Source: Rhizobiales bacterium UBA1912 (GTDB lineage Bacteria > Pseudomonadota > Alphaproteobacteria > Rhizobiales > Devosiaceae). From it: a DNA stretch of 64,000 nt. The DNA lies in assembly GCA_002337455.1 (NCBI GenBank), contig DDGC01000006.1, positions 1-64,000 on the forward strand, given 5' to 3'. Positions 1-8,748 of this stretch are shown one piece after another (the stretch's first letter is position 1; every line of letters begins with the position of its first letter). The position numbers were made by a program, and so were the translations under genes. The notes beneath the pieces are model-generated. The model was not told the DNA's origin. It made no database searches and worked only from the letters and a program-made list of their open reading frames with translations.

Positions 1-489
1 GTGCTTGACCCCGATCAGGGACAGAATGAAGCTGTGGCGGCGTGTCTGGGTCAGCAGCCCCTTGCGCGCATCGACAAGCAGCAACGCCAGATCGGCGTTG
101 GACGCGCCGGTCGCCATGTTGCGGGTGTACTGCTCGTGGCCCGGGGTATCGGCGACGATGAATTTGCGCTTTTCGGTGGAAAAGAACCGGTACGCCACAT
201 CGATGGTGATGCCCTGCTCGCGCTCGGCGACCAGCCCGTCGACCAAGAGCGAGAAGTCGATGCCCTCATCGCCAACATGGCGGTTGCGGCTGTCGGACTT
301 GAGGGTCGCCAACTGATCGTCGAGGATCAACTGGCTGTCATAGAGCAGCCGCCCGATCAGGGTCGATTTGCCATCGTCGACCGAGCCGCAGGTTAAGAAC
401 CGCAGCAGCGACTTGCCGGTCTGCTGGGAAAGCCAGAGGTCGAGATCCGAGGTGGCGGCAGGAAGAGTTGGTGCGGTCAAAGTGGACAT
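1..489 (-). CDS. cysN: Sulfate adenylyltransferase subunit 1 (GTPase), 3' end beyond the window
   Basis: The first 163 codons of the GTPase subunit of ATP sulfurylase, which couples GTP hydrolysis to formation of adenosine 5'-phosphosulfate by CysD. A P-loop GSVDDGKST lies at residues 35-43, and the G3 motif DTPGHEQ and the ARKG segment follow, all typical of the EF-Tu-like CysN domain. The ATG shares its A with the TGA of the upstream cysQ-cysD fusion (TGATG), which indicates translational coupling in one operon. The gene leaves the window at its 3' end, so I cannot say whether a CysC (APS kinase) domain is fused at the C terminus, as often happens in rhizobia. Confidence 0.95.
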   Translation of the reverse strand, partial: MSTLTAPTLPAATSDLDLWLSQQTGKSLLRFLTCGSVDDGKSTLIGRLLYDSQLILDDQLATLKSDSRNRHVGDEGIDFSLLVDGLVAEREQGITIDVAYRFFSTEKRKFIVADTPGHEQYTRNMATGASNADLALLLVDARKGLLTQTRRHSFILSLIGVKH

Positions 490-2273
490 CAAAAGTAACC
501 CTCCTGCTTTTTCTTCTCCATCGAGCCGACGGAATCGCTGTCGATCAGCCGTCCCTCGCGCTCGGAGGTGCGGGAAGCCTGCATTTCCATGATGATCTCG
601 GGCAGGGTTGCCGCCTGCGAGGGGATCGCCCCGGTCAGCGGGTAGCAGCCGAGCGTTCTGAAACGCACCACCTGATCGGCGGGCACCTCGCCCGCGTCGA
701 GCCGGAAGCGGTCGTCATCGACCATGATCATGGTGCCCGAGCGCTCGACAACCGGGCGAGGCCGCGCGAAATACAGCGGCACGATGGGAATGTCCTGATC
801 GTAGATGTAGGTCCAGATATCGAGCTCGGTCCAGTTCGATAGCGGGAACACCCGCATCGATTCCCCCGGGTTGAGCCGCGTGTTGAACACCCGCCACAGC
901 TCGGGCCGCTGGTTCTTGGGGTCCCAGGCGTGGTTGGCGTTCCTGTGCGAGAAAATCCGCTCCTTGGCGCGGCTCTTTTCCTCGTCGCGCCGCGCCCCGC
1001 CAATCGCCGCATCGTACTGCCCGGCACCCAGCGCCTGGCGCAACGCCTGGGTCTTCATGATGTCGGTATAGCGCGCCGAGCCGTGATCGAACGGGTTGAT
1101 GCCCGCCGCGACGCCATCGGGGTTGGTGTGCACAACCAACTCGAACCCGTACTCGGCCGCCATCCGATCGCGGAAGGCAATCATCTCGGCGAACTTCCAG
1201 GTCGTGTCGATGTGCAAAAGCGGAAACGGGATCTTTGAGGGATAAAACGCCTTGCGCGCAAGATGCAGCAAAACCGACGAATCCTTGCCGATCGAATACA
1301 TCATAACAGGACGCTCAAAACTCGCCGCAACCTCCCGGAAAATCTCAATGCTCTCACTCTCCAAACGAGAAAGATGGGACAAGGAGGACGAGGGTTTGAA
1401 CGCAGGCTGTATTGCCTTGCTGTCCTTGCAGATCGAGGCAACCAGGGCGTCGTCACCGACGGCCCAGAAATGAGTGTTGGCGAAATCGCTGTCATGGACC
1501 TGATTGCGCTTGCCATAGGCGAGTGCGGTGCCGTCCATATCGAGCACCCGACCGCCCGCCGAACGGAGGATGGCGTCGCCAGCTGCTGTGTCCCATTCCA
1601 TGGTCCGTCCGAAGCGCGGATAGAGGTCGGCGCCGCCTTCGGCCACCAGGCAGAATTTGAGCGAGGAACCCATCGAGGCAAAGTCGGCGATCGAAAGGCC
1701 ATGGAGCCGGGGGTCATCCTCCCCGCTGCCATGCGAGCGGCTGCCCACGAGGGTGAGCCCTTTGGGCGGCGCTCCGCGAACGACAATAGACATAGGTTCG
1801 ATGAGTTTGTGATCGTCGACAAGCGAAACAAAGGCGCCGTTATCGGTGCTGCCCCACCAGATGCGCTTGAGGGCCGGGGCATAAACAACGCCGGCCACCG
1901 GAACGCCGTTTTCGATCAGGGCGATGTTGACCGTGAATTCGCCGTTGCGCGCAATGAACTCCTTGGATCCGTCAAGCGGATCGACAAGAATAAAGCGCTT
2001 GCCGCATTCCGGAATGGTTCCGTTGGCAACAGCTTCTTCGGCTACAACGGGAATGCCCGGCAGGGCGGCTGCCAGCCGTTCGAGGATCAAAGCCTCGGCT
2101 GCCGTATCGGCTTCGGTCAAGGGCGAGGCATCGCTCTTGGTCGTCACCTCGAACTTCCGGCCATAGATCGAAAGGATCAAAGCCCCGGCTTCAAGCGCGA
2201 TAGTAGTGAATATATCGGTCACATCGCCCGCCCCGGAGAAGGGGACGGAAGTCGATTGGGCCGTAGGCATCAT
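489..2273 (-). CDS. cysQ-cysD: Fused 3'(2'),5'-bisphosphate nucleotidase (CysQ) - sulfate adenylyltransferase subunit 2 (CysD)
   Basis: One uninterrupted 594-residue frame carries two enzymes. Residues about 15-285 are CysQ of the inositol-monophosphatase superfamily, with the metal motif DPLDGSKEF (98-106) and WDTAAGD (227-233); CysQ converts PAP to AMP. Residues about 298-594 are a full-length CysD, starting near LSHLSRLESE, with the PP-loop SIGKDSS (327-333) and the conserved C-terminal GSMEKKKQEGYF. CysD adenylates sulfate together with CysN, encoded just downstream with overlapping stop and start. The linker of about 12 residues (KAIQPAFKPSSS) lacks the usual initiator Met of CysD, so the parts are probably translated only as a fusion. 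Both act in the cytoplasm on sulfate activation and clearance of its nucleotide by-product. Confidence 0.92.
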   Translation of the reverse strand: MMPTAQSTSVPFSGAGDVTDIFTTIALEAGALILSIYGRKFEVTTKSDASPLTEADTAAEALILERLAAALPGIPVVAEEAVANGTIPECGKRFILVDPLDGSKEFIARNGEFTVNIALIENGVPVAGVVYAPALKRIWWGSTDNGAFVSLVDDHKLIEPMSIVVRGAPPKGLTLVGSRSHGSGEDDPRLHGLSIADFASMGSSLKFCLVAEGGADLYPRFGRTMEWDTAAGDAILRSAGGRVLDMDGTALAYGKRNQVHDSDFANTHFWAVGDDALVASICKDSKAIQPAFKPSSSLSHLSRLESESIEIFREVAASFERPVMMYSIGKDSSVLLHLARKAFYPSKIPFPLLHIDTTWKFAEMIAFRDRMAAEYGFELVVHTNPDGVAAGINPFDHGSARYTDIMKTQALRQALGAGQYDAAIGGARRDEEKSRAKERIFSHRNANHAWDPKNQRPELWRVFNTRLNPGESMRVFPLSNWTELDIWTYIYDQDIPIVPLYFARPRPVVERSGTMIMVDDDRFRLDAGEVPADQVVRFRTLGCYPLTGAIPSQAATLPEIIMEMQASRTSEREGRLIDSDSVGSMEKKKQEGYF

Positions 2274-2345
2274 TTTTGAACTCGTGACTTTGACAGGGGC
2301 GTTGCCCCTTTATACGCCGGGTGCGCGGTCTATGGAACCGGGTGC

Positions 2346-3194
2346 TCAAACCCCTGTTCCGCCCAGAAATTCCTGCCGCAGCGTCTTGAGGATAATCTTG
2401 ATATCCAAAAACAGGGAGAAATTTTCAATATAGGCAAGGTCGTGATCGACCCTGGCCCGTGCTCTTATCGCATTGTCGGTGGGGCCGCGAAGCCCATTGG
2501 CTTGAGCCCAGCCGGAGAGGCCCGGCTTCATGGTCTGGCGTGCCTTGTAGTAGGGCACCAGGCGCTCATAAGTGGTGCCTCCGGCAAACATGCCAAACGT
2601 ATGTGGCCGCGGACCGATCAGCGACATGTCACCCTTGAGGATATTGTAAAGCTGAGGCAGTTCATCGAGAGAGGTGCGGCGCAAAAAACGACCAATGGGC
2701 GTAATCCTCGGGTCGTCGCTCGTCGTTGGGGAAATGCCGGAGATATCGCAGCGATCAATATACATCGTGCGAAATTTGTAGATCTCGATGGGCTTGCCAT
2801 CGAGCCCTTCGCGTGTCTGCCGGAACAGGATCGCGCCCGCGCTGGATGTGCGGATGGCCAGCGCAATCAGCAATAGAGCCGGAGCCAGCATGACCAGCGT
2901 GACGACACTTACCCCAATATCCATGACTCGCTTGAGGGCCAATTGCAGGGCCTGCATCGGCGTAGCCTGGGCTAAAACCGGCGAATGTCGCAGGAAGGTC
3001 AACCGGAGGCCCGATTGCAGGGATACGTGAGTCGCGCCCCCCCAGTATTCCGCTCGTGTGACCGTCGGGCTGGTGTCCGAAAATGGATACCCGTACGCCT
3101 GGCCCCGAGCGTGCGCCCTCTCGTTCGCCAACTCTAGCATCTTCCCATTCCCCAAAGAAACTGGAATGAGAAATTCTGCGCCGGAAGGCGTCAC
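2346..3194 (-). CDS. Undecaprenyl-phosphate sugar-1-phosphate transferase (ExoY-like)
   Basis: A short polyisoprenyl-phosphate hexose-1-phosphate transferase that starts surface polysaccharide repeat units on the lipid carrier at the inner membrane. One membrane helix (about 92-114) precedes the cytoplasmic catalytic domain with KFRTMY (140-145), SLDELPQL (175-182) and GDMSLIGPRP (188-197), then KPGLSGWAQ. The helix and catalytic part match the short ExoY-like class rather than the long WbaP class with extra N-terminal helices. The first 80 residues look unconserved; the longest frame begins at a GTG, and a later start such as the ATG at 3137 is possible. No other polysaccharide gene is adjacent, so the polymer it serves is unknown. 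Confidence 0.88.
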   Translation of the reverse strand: MTPSGAEFLIPVSLGNGKMLELANERAHARGQAYGYPFSDTSPTVTRAEYWGGATHVSLQSGLRLTFLRHSPVLAQATPMQALQLALKRVMDIGVSVVTLVMLAPALLLIALAIRTSSAGAILFRQTREGLDGKPIEIYKFRTMYIDRCDISGISPTTSDDPRITPIGRFLRRTSLDELPQLYNILKGDMSLIGPRPHTFGMFAGGTTYERLVPYYKARQTMKPGLSGWAQANGLRGPTDNAIRARARVDHDLAYIENFSLFLDIKIILKTLRQEFLGGTGV

Positions 3195-3314
3195 ATGATG
3201 TTGAGTTTTATCAAGCCGGCGTTTTGCGCGACTTCGTCGGAACCGCTAAGACTTCCCGTTCGGGCATGGTTATCCGTTTAGGCCTTCGCTCGACTGCTGG
3301 AAAGACTCTAAGCT

Positions 3315-3563
3315 TCAATCATTATGCGCTGTTGAAATTTCGTCGATGAAGTCTATGGCCCGTTGCCTGGTGTCTTTGGGGAGAGCTCGCTTTTGTGTTG
3401 TGGCCCGGTGGGCTGAAGGTTGGGCTTTAGCGGTTCGACCAGCCGGGGTGGGACCGGCGGCATTGCGGCGGGCGCCGACGAGGACGGCAATCCCGATGAC
3501 GGTGCCCGCTGCGATGGCAAGCAGAAGGATCGTTTGCGCCTGATCAAATGAAGAGAAAAACAT
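3315..3563 (-). CDS. Small single-pass membrane protein of unknown function
   Basis: An 82-residue protein with a hydrophobic segment at about 10-30 followed by a basic, Ala/Pro-rich tail and an acidic C terminus (DFIDEISTAHND). No family is recognised. A weak Shine-Dalgarno-like AGGT lies upstream of the ATG. The predicted topology is one anchor with a cytoplasmic tail. It sits between the sugar transferase on the same strand and a divergently transcribed secreted protein. It could be spurious, but the ordered hydrophobic/basic/acidic layout argues for a real gene. Confidence 0.5.
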   Translation of the reverse strand: MFFSSFDQAQTILLLAIAAGTVIGIAVLVGARRNAAGPTPAGRTAKAQPSAHRATTQKRALPKDTRQRAIDFIDEISTAHND

Positions 3564-3799
3564 AGTTTACCTGTCTGTCGCCGTGGTGGACTTGCCCGCT
3601 TAGGATGCTAGCGCGGCTCACGCCATCCGGTCCAGCGGTTAGCGTCAATCGCGGCGTCCCGATCGCTGCCGCGGTCCATTTCAAGCCTGTCGCTGGTTTG
3701 ATGGCCGTGTTGAGGTAAATCAAAAAGCGCTTGTCACAGTGGCGTACCCTATGGGCCTGGCTGCATCTATTTAGATGCTGCGCCCGGAGGCGTCATAAT

Positions 3800-4240
3800 A
3801 TGTTGAAGTTTATCAAGTCGGCGGCCGTGGCCGCGCTTTTGTCGGCGACCGCTGTCGCGCCCGGCTATTCCCAGGCCGTTGATCCGTCGGTCGTAATGAC
3901 GGCCTGCGCTGCCGCTGACTCCACGGAAGCTGGATGTCTCGCTTCTGTTGATGCGTTTGTGGGCGGGCTTGCCGGGCTGTCTGCCGATCAGGCCGATGCT
4001 ACGCTGGGCGAACTCGCGAGCGCCCTGGCTAATGCTGGTTTGGCGGGCGGCGCAAATATCTCCGTCATCGTTGCTGCGCTGGAGGCAATTGCCGCCGCAA
4101 TTTCCGATCCTGCTCAGGCCGAGCAAATTCGGTCGGTGGCTGCGGCTCTCGCAGCTGGAACCGACATTCCGGTGTTTGCTGTCGGCGGTGACAATGGCGA
4201 CGGCGACGACGATGGCGGTATACTTGCCAGCCCGAACTGA
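3800..4240 (+). CDS. Secreted Ala-rich protein with acidic Gly/Asp C terminus, unknown function
   Basis: 146 residues with a clear Sec signal peptide (MLKFIKSAAVAALLSATAVA, likely cleavage after GYSQA). The mature part is Ala-rich and helical, with a Cys pair about 13 residues apart near its N terminus (TACAAAD...EAGC) and a tail rich in Gly and Asp (GGDNGDGDDDGG). The ATG at 3800 has GGAGG nine bases upstream, so it is preferred over an upstream start at 3731. The tail could bind divalent cations or be disordered; that is inference. No family is recognised. It lies next to a polysaccharide-initiating transferase, which fits an envelope or matrix role without proving it. Confidence 0.65.
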   Translation: MLKFIKSAAVAALLSATAVAPGYSQAVDPSVVMTACAAADSTEAGCLASVDAFVGGLAGLSADQADATLGELASALANAGLAGGANISVIVAALEAIAAAISDPAQAEQIRSVAAALAAGTDIPVFAVGGDNGDGDDDGGILASPN

Positions 4241-4273
4241 TTTTTGAAAATGTCCGCTCCGGCGGACGTTTCT

Positions 4274-5383
4274 CTATCTGGTCGCTGTTTCGATAATGTC
4301 TTCAAGGACATCGCAGGCAAGGGCGATGTCCTTTGGCGTGCCGACGCTCATGCGTATGCAGCGGTTCAATCGGGCCACGGCGGGCTTGCGGATGAAGATA
4401 CCGCGGTCCTGCATCGCGTTGAGCACCAGCGTTGCGTAGGCGTTGTCAGCACCGCAATCTATAGCGACAAAATTGGTGGCGGAGGGGATGGGCTTTAGGC
4501 CCAAGTCTTTGGTACGGCGTGCTATTTCTTCGCGGCCAGTAGCAATGGCGGCCAGGGTTTGCTCAAGGTAATCCTGATCGGCCAGCGCCGCCCCGGCGGC
4601 GATCTGGGAGAGTTTGGTGACACCGAAATGGTTGCGGATGCGATCGAAGGCGGCGACGGCCTGTGCGGTGCCGATGGCATAACCGACCCGCATGCCGGCA
4701 AGGCCGTAGGCTTTCGAAAATGTGCGGTATCGCAAGAGATTGGGGCGCATCAGCGTTATCGGCGGCAGCGTGCCTGCCGGCGCGGTTTCGCCATAGGCCT
4801 CATCGAGAACGATGAGCGTTTCTTCGGGGATGGCCGCGACGAAGCGGGTGATTTCGCCGGCGCTCCACCATGTGCCCATGGGATTGTCGGGGTTGGCGAG
4901 GTAGACGATTTTGGGTTTGACGGCCAAAACACTGTCCAAGAGCTCCGAGAGGCTTTCGCGGTCGTTTTCGTCGTAAGGCACAGTGACAAGTTCGGCGCCC
5001 TGGGCGGCAACGTGATAGTTGAAGGTGGGGTAAGCGCCGAGCGAGGTGACGACTTTATCGCCCGGTTCGAGATAGAGCCGGCAGGTCAGCCCGAGCAGGC
5101 CATCGATGCCCTCGCCAATGACGATAGTGTCCATCGGTGTGCCCAGATGGCTGGCAAGTGCTTCTTTTAATTCATGGTTTTCGGAGTCGCCATAGGTCCA
5201 TACGTCCGGCGCTGCCTCGGCGATGGCGGCGATGACCTTGGGTGACGGGCCAAACGGGCTCTCGTTGGCACCAAGTCTTGCCCGGAATTTGCTGCCCGTG
5301 TTGCGCTCTATGACTTCCGGCCCAACGAAGGGCACGGTGGCGGGGAGGCCTGCGATAATGGCGGCGAGTTCAGGTCCGGCCAT
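4274..5383 (-). CDS. PLP-dependent aminotransferase, HisC-like
   Basis: A 369-residue fold-type I aminotransferase of the histidinol-phosphate aminotransferase family. NPDNPMG (164-170), DEAY (194-197) and the Schiff-base lysine in TFSKAYG (Lys224) are all present. HisC family members transaminate histidinol phosphate or aromatic and other amino acids, so the substrate cannot be set from sequence alone. No other his gene is adjacent. It lies 39 bases downstream of a SAF-domain oxidoreductase on the same strand, and the pair probably forms an operon. That makes a role outside histidine synthesis plausible: an oxidoreductase product could be aminated here, or the reverse. Confidence 0.82.
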   Translation of the reverse strand: MAGPELAAIIAGLPATVPFVGPEVIERNTGSKFRARLGANESPFGPSPKVIAAIAEAAPDVWTYGDSENHELKEALASHLGTPMDTIVIGEGIDGLLGLTCRLYLEPGDKVVTSLGAYPTFNYHVAAQGAELVTVPYDENDRESLSELLDSVLAVKPKIVYLANPDNPMGTWWSAGEITRFVAAIPEETLIVLDEAYGETAPAGTLPPITLMRPNLLRYRTFSKAYGLAGMRVGYAIGTAQAVAAFDRIRNHFGVTKLSQIAAGAALADQDYLEQTLAAIATGREEIARRTKDLGLKPIPSATNFVAIDCGADNAYATLVLNAMQDRGIFIRKPAVARLNRCIRMSVGTPKDIALACDVLEDIIETATR

Positions 5384-5422
5384 GGTTTTCCTCTTTGTGA
5401 CGCCCGATGGACACCCGGTGCA

Positions 5423-6763
5423 TTAGGCCCCCACGGCCAGTGGGCCGAGGCCGAACATGGCATCCTGGCGCTGTCTGAGGGTAAAAAGCTTGGTGGAGGT
5501 GTCCGGGGTCGCATTCGCAGCGGTCAAGAGTTCGCCCTTTTTGACCTGGGCGGTGACGCGCCCGCCTTCAAGCAGGCCGACAGGGATGGCGCGGGCGGCG
5601 CGGGCATCGCCGACTGTCATGGTCCAGGAGCGATAGCAGGTCTCGCCGATGGCGTCGAAGATCTCGCCGGGGGTGAGGTCGCGCTTTGCCAGCGCGCAAA
5701 CTTCGGCGACCGGGTTTGCCAGCGGCACCATGTCGGGCTTGCCATAGAGCATGATGCGCGCCGCGGTGAGCGGCACCTCGAGACTTGTCAAATGGTAGGG
5801 TCGGTAGAACCCGTAGTAGGGGCCGTGGCCGACATGGAGATCGTCCATGCGCTCGACGACGCGGGGATGGGTCGCCTTGGCGACAACGAAAACGCCGGGC
5901 GCCACGCCCTTGCCGATTGTGTAATCGACAACGCCTGATCTTTCGAGCACACCACCATCGGCGCGCGGGATCAGCACCTTGGGCAGCGTCTCGCGGTCGG
6001 CGTTGGGGCCGTGCATGCCGGGGCGGTCGGGGATCAGCCCGGTGGCGTTGGCGATGGCGGCCATTTCCACCATGGTTTTCGAGCCGTCGATGAACTCGAC
6101 GAGCATGCGCGGGTTCATGTTGCGGCGGGCCGCTTCCTCGCGATAATCGTCGGGGACCGCATCATGGTTCAGGGGATTGTTCTTGCCCTTGCCGGCGGCG
6201 ACGATTTCGAGCCCGAGGGCGGAGGTAAACTCGATCAGTTCCATGCACGAGGATGGCTCGTCTCCAGCGCCCACCGAATAGATGACCCCGAGCCGATCGG
6301 CCTCGTGCTTGAGCCAGGGGCCGATCGTGACGTCGGCCTCGACATTCATCATCACGAGATGCTTGCCGTGCTCCATGCCCAGAAGGTCGAAATCTGCGCC
6401 CACGCCGGGCTTGCCGGTGGCGTCGATGATGACGTCGACCTCGGGCGCGGTGACCATCAGCTCGGTATCGGCTGTGACCGCAATCCGGCCACCCCCGATT
6501 GCCGCGCTCATCGATGAGCGGCTTTCGACTTCGCTAGCGTGCGCGGCACCCTCGCCGGTGCCGTAAGCGATGTCCATGGCGGCCATGGCAGTATGAGGGC
6601 GGCGGGTGGAGATGGCAGCGATTTCGATGCCGTCCATCAGGGAAACCTGGGTGACCAGATCGGTGCCCATTTCGCCCGACCCGATGATGCCCAGACGGAC
6701 CGGTTTGCCCGTGTCCTTAAGGCGCTCGAGGTCGCGCGCGATACCCGTTTTGGAAATTGTCAT
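5423..6763 (-). CDS. NAD(P)-binding oxidoreductase with C-terminal SAF domain (homoserine dehydrogenase-like)
   Basis: A 446-residue protein with a Rossmann motif GSGEMG (28-33), a middle region resembling homoserine dehydrogenase-like sugar or amino-acid oxidoreductases (IDATGKPG, VGAGDEPSS), and a C-terminal part (about 375-440) resembling SAF domains. Proteins of this type are often labelled homoserine dehydrogenase or Gfo/Idh/MocA-like but have no settled substrate. It is the first gene of a likely two-gene operon with the HisC-like aminotransferase. The neighbouring enoyl-CoA hydratase-like gene is divergent, with 141 bases between starts. I place the family with fair confidence and the substrate not at all. 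Confidence 0.75.
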   Translation of the reverse strand: MTISKTGIARDLERLKDTGKPVRLGIIGSGEMGTDLVTQVSLMDGIEIAAISTRRPHTAMAAMDIAYGTGEGAAHASEVESRSSMSAAIGGGRIAVTADTELMVTAPEVDVIIDATGKPGVGADFDLLGMEHGKHLVMMNVEADVTIGPWLKHEADRLGVIYSVGAGDEPSSCMELIEFTSALGLEIVAAGKGKNNPLNHDAVPDDYREEAARRNMNPRMLVEFIDGSKTMVEMAAIANATGLIPDRPGMHGPNADRETLPKVLIPRADGGVLERSGVVDYTIGKGVAPGVFVVAKATHPRVVERMDDLHVGHGPYYGFYRPYHLTSLEVPLTAARIMLYGKPDMVPLANPVAEVCALAKRDLTPGEIFDAIGETCYRSWTMTVGDARAARAIPVGLLEGGRVTAQVKKGELLTAANATPDTSTKLFTLRQRQDAMFGLGPLAVGA

Positions 6764-6904
6764 GACCCTTGGGGGCTCTTTATGCGATGTGAAGCGTTGG
6801 TCGCCTGTCTAAATCATTTTGCCAGGCATTGGAAATAGAGCGGGAACGTCTTTCCCCGGCCGGAACTTGCCATCAGTATCAACGAAGAGGACAGGAAGAG
6901 GTTC

Positions 6905-7960
6905 ATGGACGAGATTTCCATTTCGATCGAGGGCGCTTGCGGCATCATCCGGCTGACCCGGCCCAGGGCCATCAACGCGCTCAGTGCCGACATGATCGGG
7001 GCGGTGCGCTATGCGCTCGACGAATGGGATGAAAACGAGGACGTGCGGGCCGTTCTTATCGAAGGTGAGGGCGAAAAGGGACTTTGTGCCGGCGGCGATG
7101 TGCGCAAAACCCGCGAAATGGCCATGGCCGGCGAAACCCGGGCGGTCTTTTCGTTCTTTGCGGACGAATACGACATGAACGGGCTGATCGCGACCTATCG
7201 CAAGCCCATCATCGCCTTCCAGCACGGCATCGTCATGGGCGGCGGGATCGGGATTTCCTCGCACGCGCGCTACCGGATCGCCACGCCATCGAGCCGGTTT
7301 GCCATGCCAGAAGGAGCCATCGGGTTTTTCTGCGACGTGGGCGTCAACGCCATTCTCTACCAAGCCAGCGAAGCGCGCGCCCTGGCCTTCCTGCTTTCAG
7401 GGCAAACAATCGGGGCGGCCGATGCCATTGCCTTGGGGTTGACCGATACCGTGGTGCCCGAGGAGGCGCTGGCAGGGCTGCGGGGCCGCGTGATCGAAGC
7501 GGCGCAGGCGGGCGATCCCGATACGGCCATCACCGCGCTGATCCAGTCGGTGTCGGTCGATGCGGGGGAAGCCGATTTCTGTGGGCTAGCCGATTCGCTG
7601 GCCCAGATTTTTGCTGCGTCAGATGTCGAGAAAATCGTCGAAGGACTGCTCGATTATTCCGAGGAGGGCGATCCGGGCGCTGCGGCATTGTGCGCATCGA
7701 TTGCCCGCCATTGTCCGACCTCGCTGACCGCCATCGTGCTGTCGCACCGGCAGGCGCGGCAAAAGCGCGATGTGCGCGCCATACTCGAGGACGATCTGGC
7801 GCTGGCGCGGTACATGGTCATGCGCCCCGATTTCGCCGAAGGGGTGCGCGCGGTGCTGGTGGACAAGGACAAAACCCCCAAATGGGAGCCGGCGCGGCTG
7901 GCCGATGTGGACAGTGCGGCGCTGGAGCGGGTGCTGGGGGAAGCAGAGGCGTTGGGATAG
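6905..7960 (+). CDS. Enoyl-CoA hydratase/isomerase family, 3-hydroxyisobutyryl-CoA hydrolase type
   Basis: 351 residues, the size of 3-hydroxyisobutyryl-CoA hydrolases (larger than the roughly 260 of plain enoyl-CoA hydratases). It carries LCAGGDV (60-66), the oxyanion-hole stretch GIVMGGGIGI (108-117) and MPE (134-136), all characteristic of the ECH_2 group. The expected reaction is hydrolysis of 3-hydroxyisobutyryl-CoA in valine breakdown; a related 3-hydroxyacyl-CoA substrate is the alternative. The ATG is preceded by AGGAAGAGG. No other valine-degradation gene is adjacent. The C-terminal region contains DEFA-like LARYMVMRPDFAEGVRAVL, the typical end of this family. Confidence 0.83.
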   Translation: MDEISISIEGACGIIRLTRPRAINALSADMIGAVRYALDEWDENEDVRAVLIEGEGEKGLCAGGDVRKTREMAMAGETRAVFSFFADEYDMNGLIATYRKPIIAFQHGIVMGGGIGISSHARYRIATPSSRFAMPEGAIGFFCDVGVNAILYQASEARALAFLLSGQTIGAADAIALGLTDTVVPEEALAGLRGRVIEAAQAGDPDTAITALIQSVSVDAGEADFCGLADSLAQIFAASDVEKIVEGLLDYSEEGDPGAAALCASIARHCPTSLTAIVLSHRQARQKRDVRAILEDDLALARYMVMRPDFAEGVRAVLVDKDKTPKWEPARLADVDSAALERVLGEAEALG

Positions 7961-8077
7961 ATTGCCGTCGCCTTCCCGGCGCAGGTTTCATGGTTCGCGA
8001 CCGCCGTACGAAGCGCTAGTTGTCATTCTCTGCCTTACTTTTTTGCCTGAGGCAGATCGCGGGGCTCCTTGAGGCAG

Positions 8078-8707
8078 CTAGCCGGTCAACAATCCGTCGA
8101 TTGCCTGCCGCACCAGTTCTTCTGGGGCTGACCATGGATAGCCCCCAATCGTGATCAGGTTGTGCGCAATCCCGTTCAGCATGCACGAAAGCAATTCGGT
8201 TTTGAGACGCAGCCCCTCTGCGCTAACATCTCCGCCCAATGCGGCGTGCAGGCATGTATGAAGCAGATCGAACCGGGCGAGGGTCTCGCTGCCGGAGACG
8301 AAGCCGGTCACATCGGCCTGGCTGACCCCTCCTGACATGAATACCATGAAGTAGTGTTCCCGGTGTTCGAGCCAATAGCTGACATAGCCCAGCGCCACTG
8401 CATGCAGCCGCGCTTCCGGATCGCTTTTCGTTATGGCCACACGACCGAGCTCGTCAAACAGCCGGCCAAAGACTTCGGCCCACAGTGCGCTTAGGATGTC
8501 GAATTTGTTGTCGTAGTATTTGTACAGCGTCATGGCTGTACACCCAGCCTCCTGCGCCAGCCGGCGCATGGATATGGCTGCATAGCCGTCCTGCTGGAAC
8601 AGCTTTAAAGCACAAGCGGCAATGTGGGCGCGCATGTCGGCGATCTGCTCGGTCGAGTGAACCGGTCGCCCGCGGGTTCTGCGCTCAGGTTTCTCTGACG
8701 GTGTCAT
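8078..8707 (-). CDS. TetR/AcrR family transcriptional regulator
   Basis: 209 residues with an N-terminal helix-turn-helix (about 24-70; GCTAMTLYKYYDNKFDIL is the recognition region) and a helical C-terminal ligand domain. The basic N terminus (RRTRGRPVHS) is common in this family. It is divergent from a four-helix membrane protein gene, and a perfect 17-bp inverted repeat lies between the two starts. It is therefore likely a local repressor of itself and of that gene. The ligand is unknown. TetR regulators with small membrane-protein targets often respond to toxic lipophilic compounds, which is inference here. Confidence 0.9.
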   Translation of the reverse strand: MTPSEKPERRTRGRPVHSTEQIADMRAHIAACALKLFQQDGYAAISMRRLAQEAGCTAMTLYKYYDNKFDILSALWAEVFGRLFDELGRVAITKSDPEARLHAVALGYVSYWLEHREHYFMVFMSGGVSQADVTGFVSGSETLARFDLLHTCLHAALGGDVSAEGLRLKTELLSCMLNGIAHNLITIGGYPWSAPEELVRQAIDGLLTG

Positions 8708-8748
8708 TATCCTTTATAGAATCCTTAATGCATGGACGGGATTGACAA

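Noticed and set aside
489..2273. CysQ-CysD fusion as an assembly or frameshift artefact
   Set aside because: The frame is continuous, both domains are complete, and the linker keeps coding-like composition, so a simple artefact is unlikely. Raw reads would settle it.
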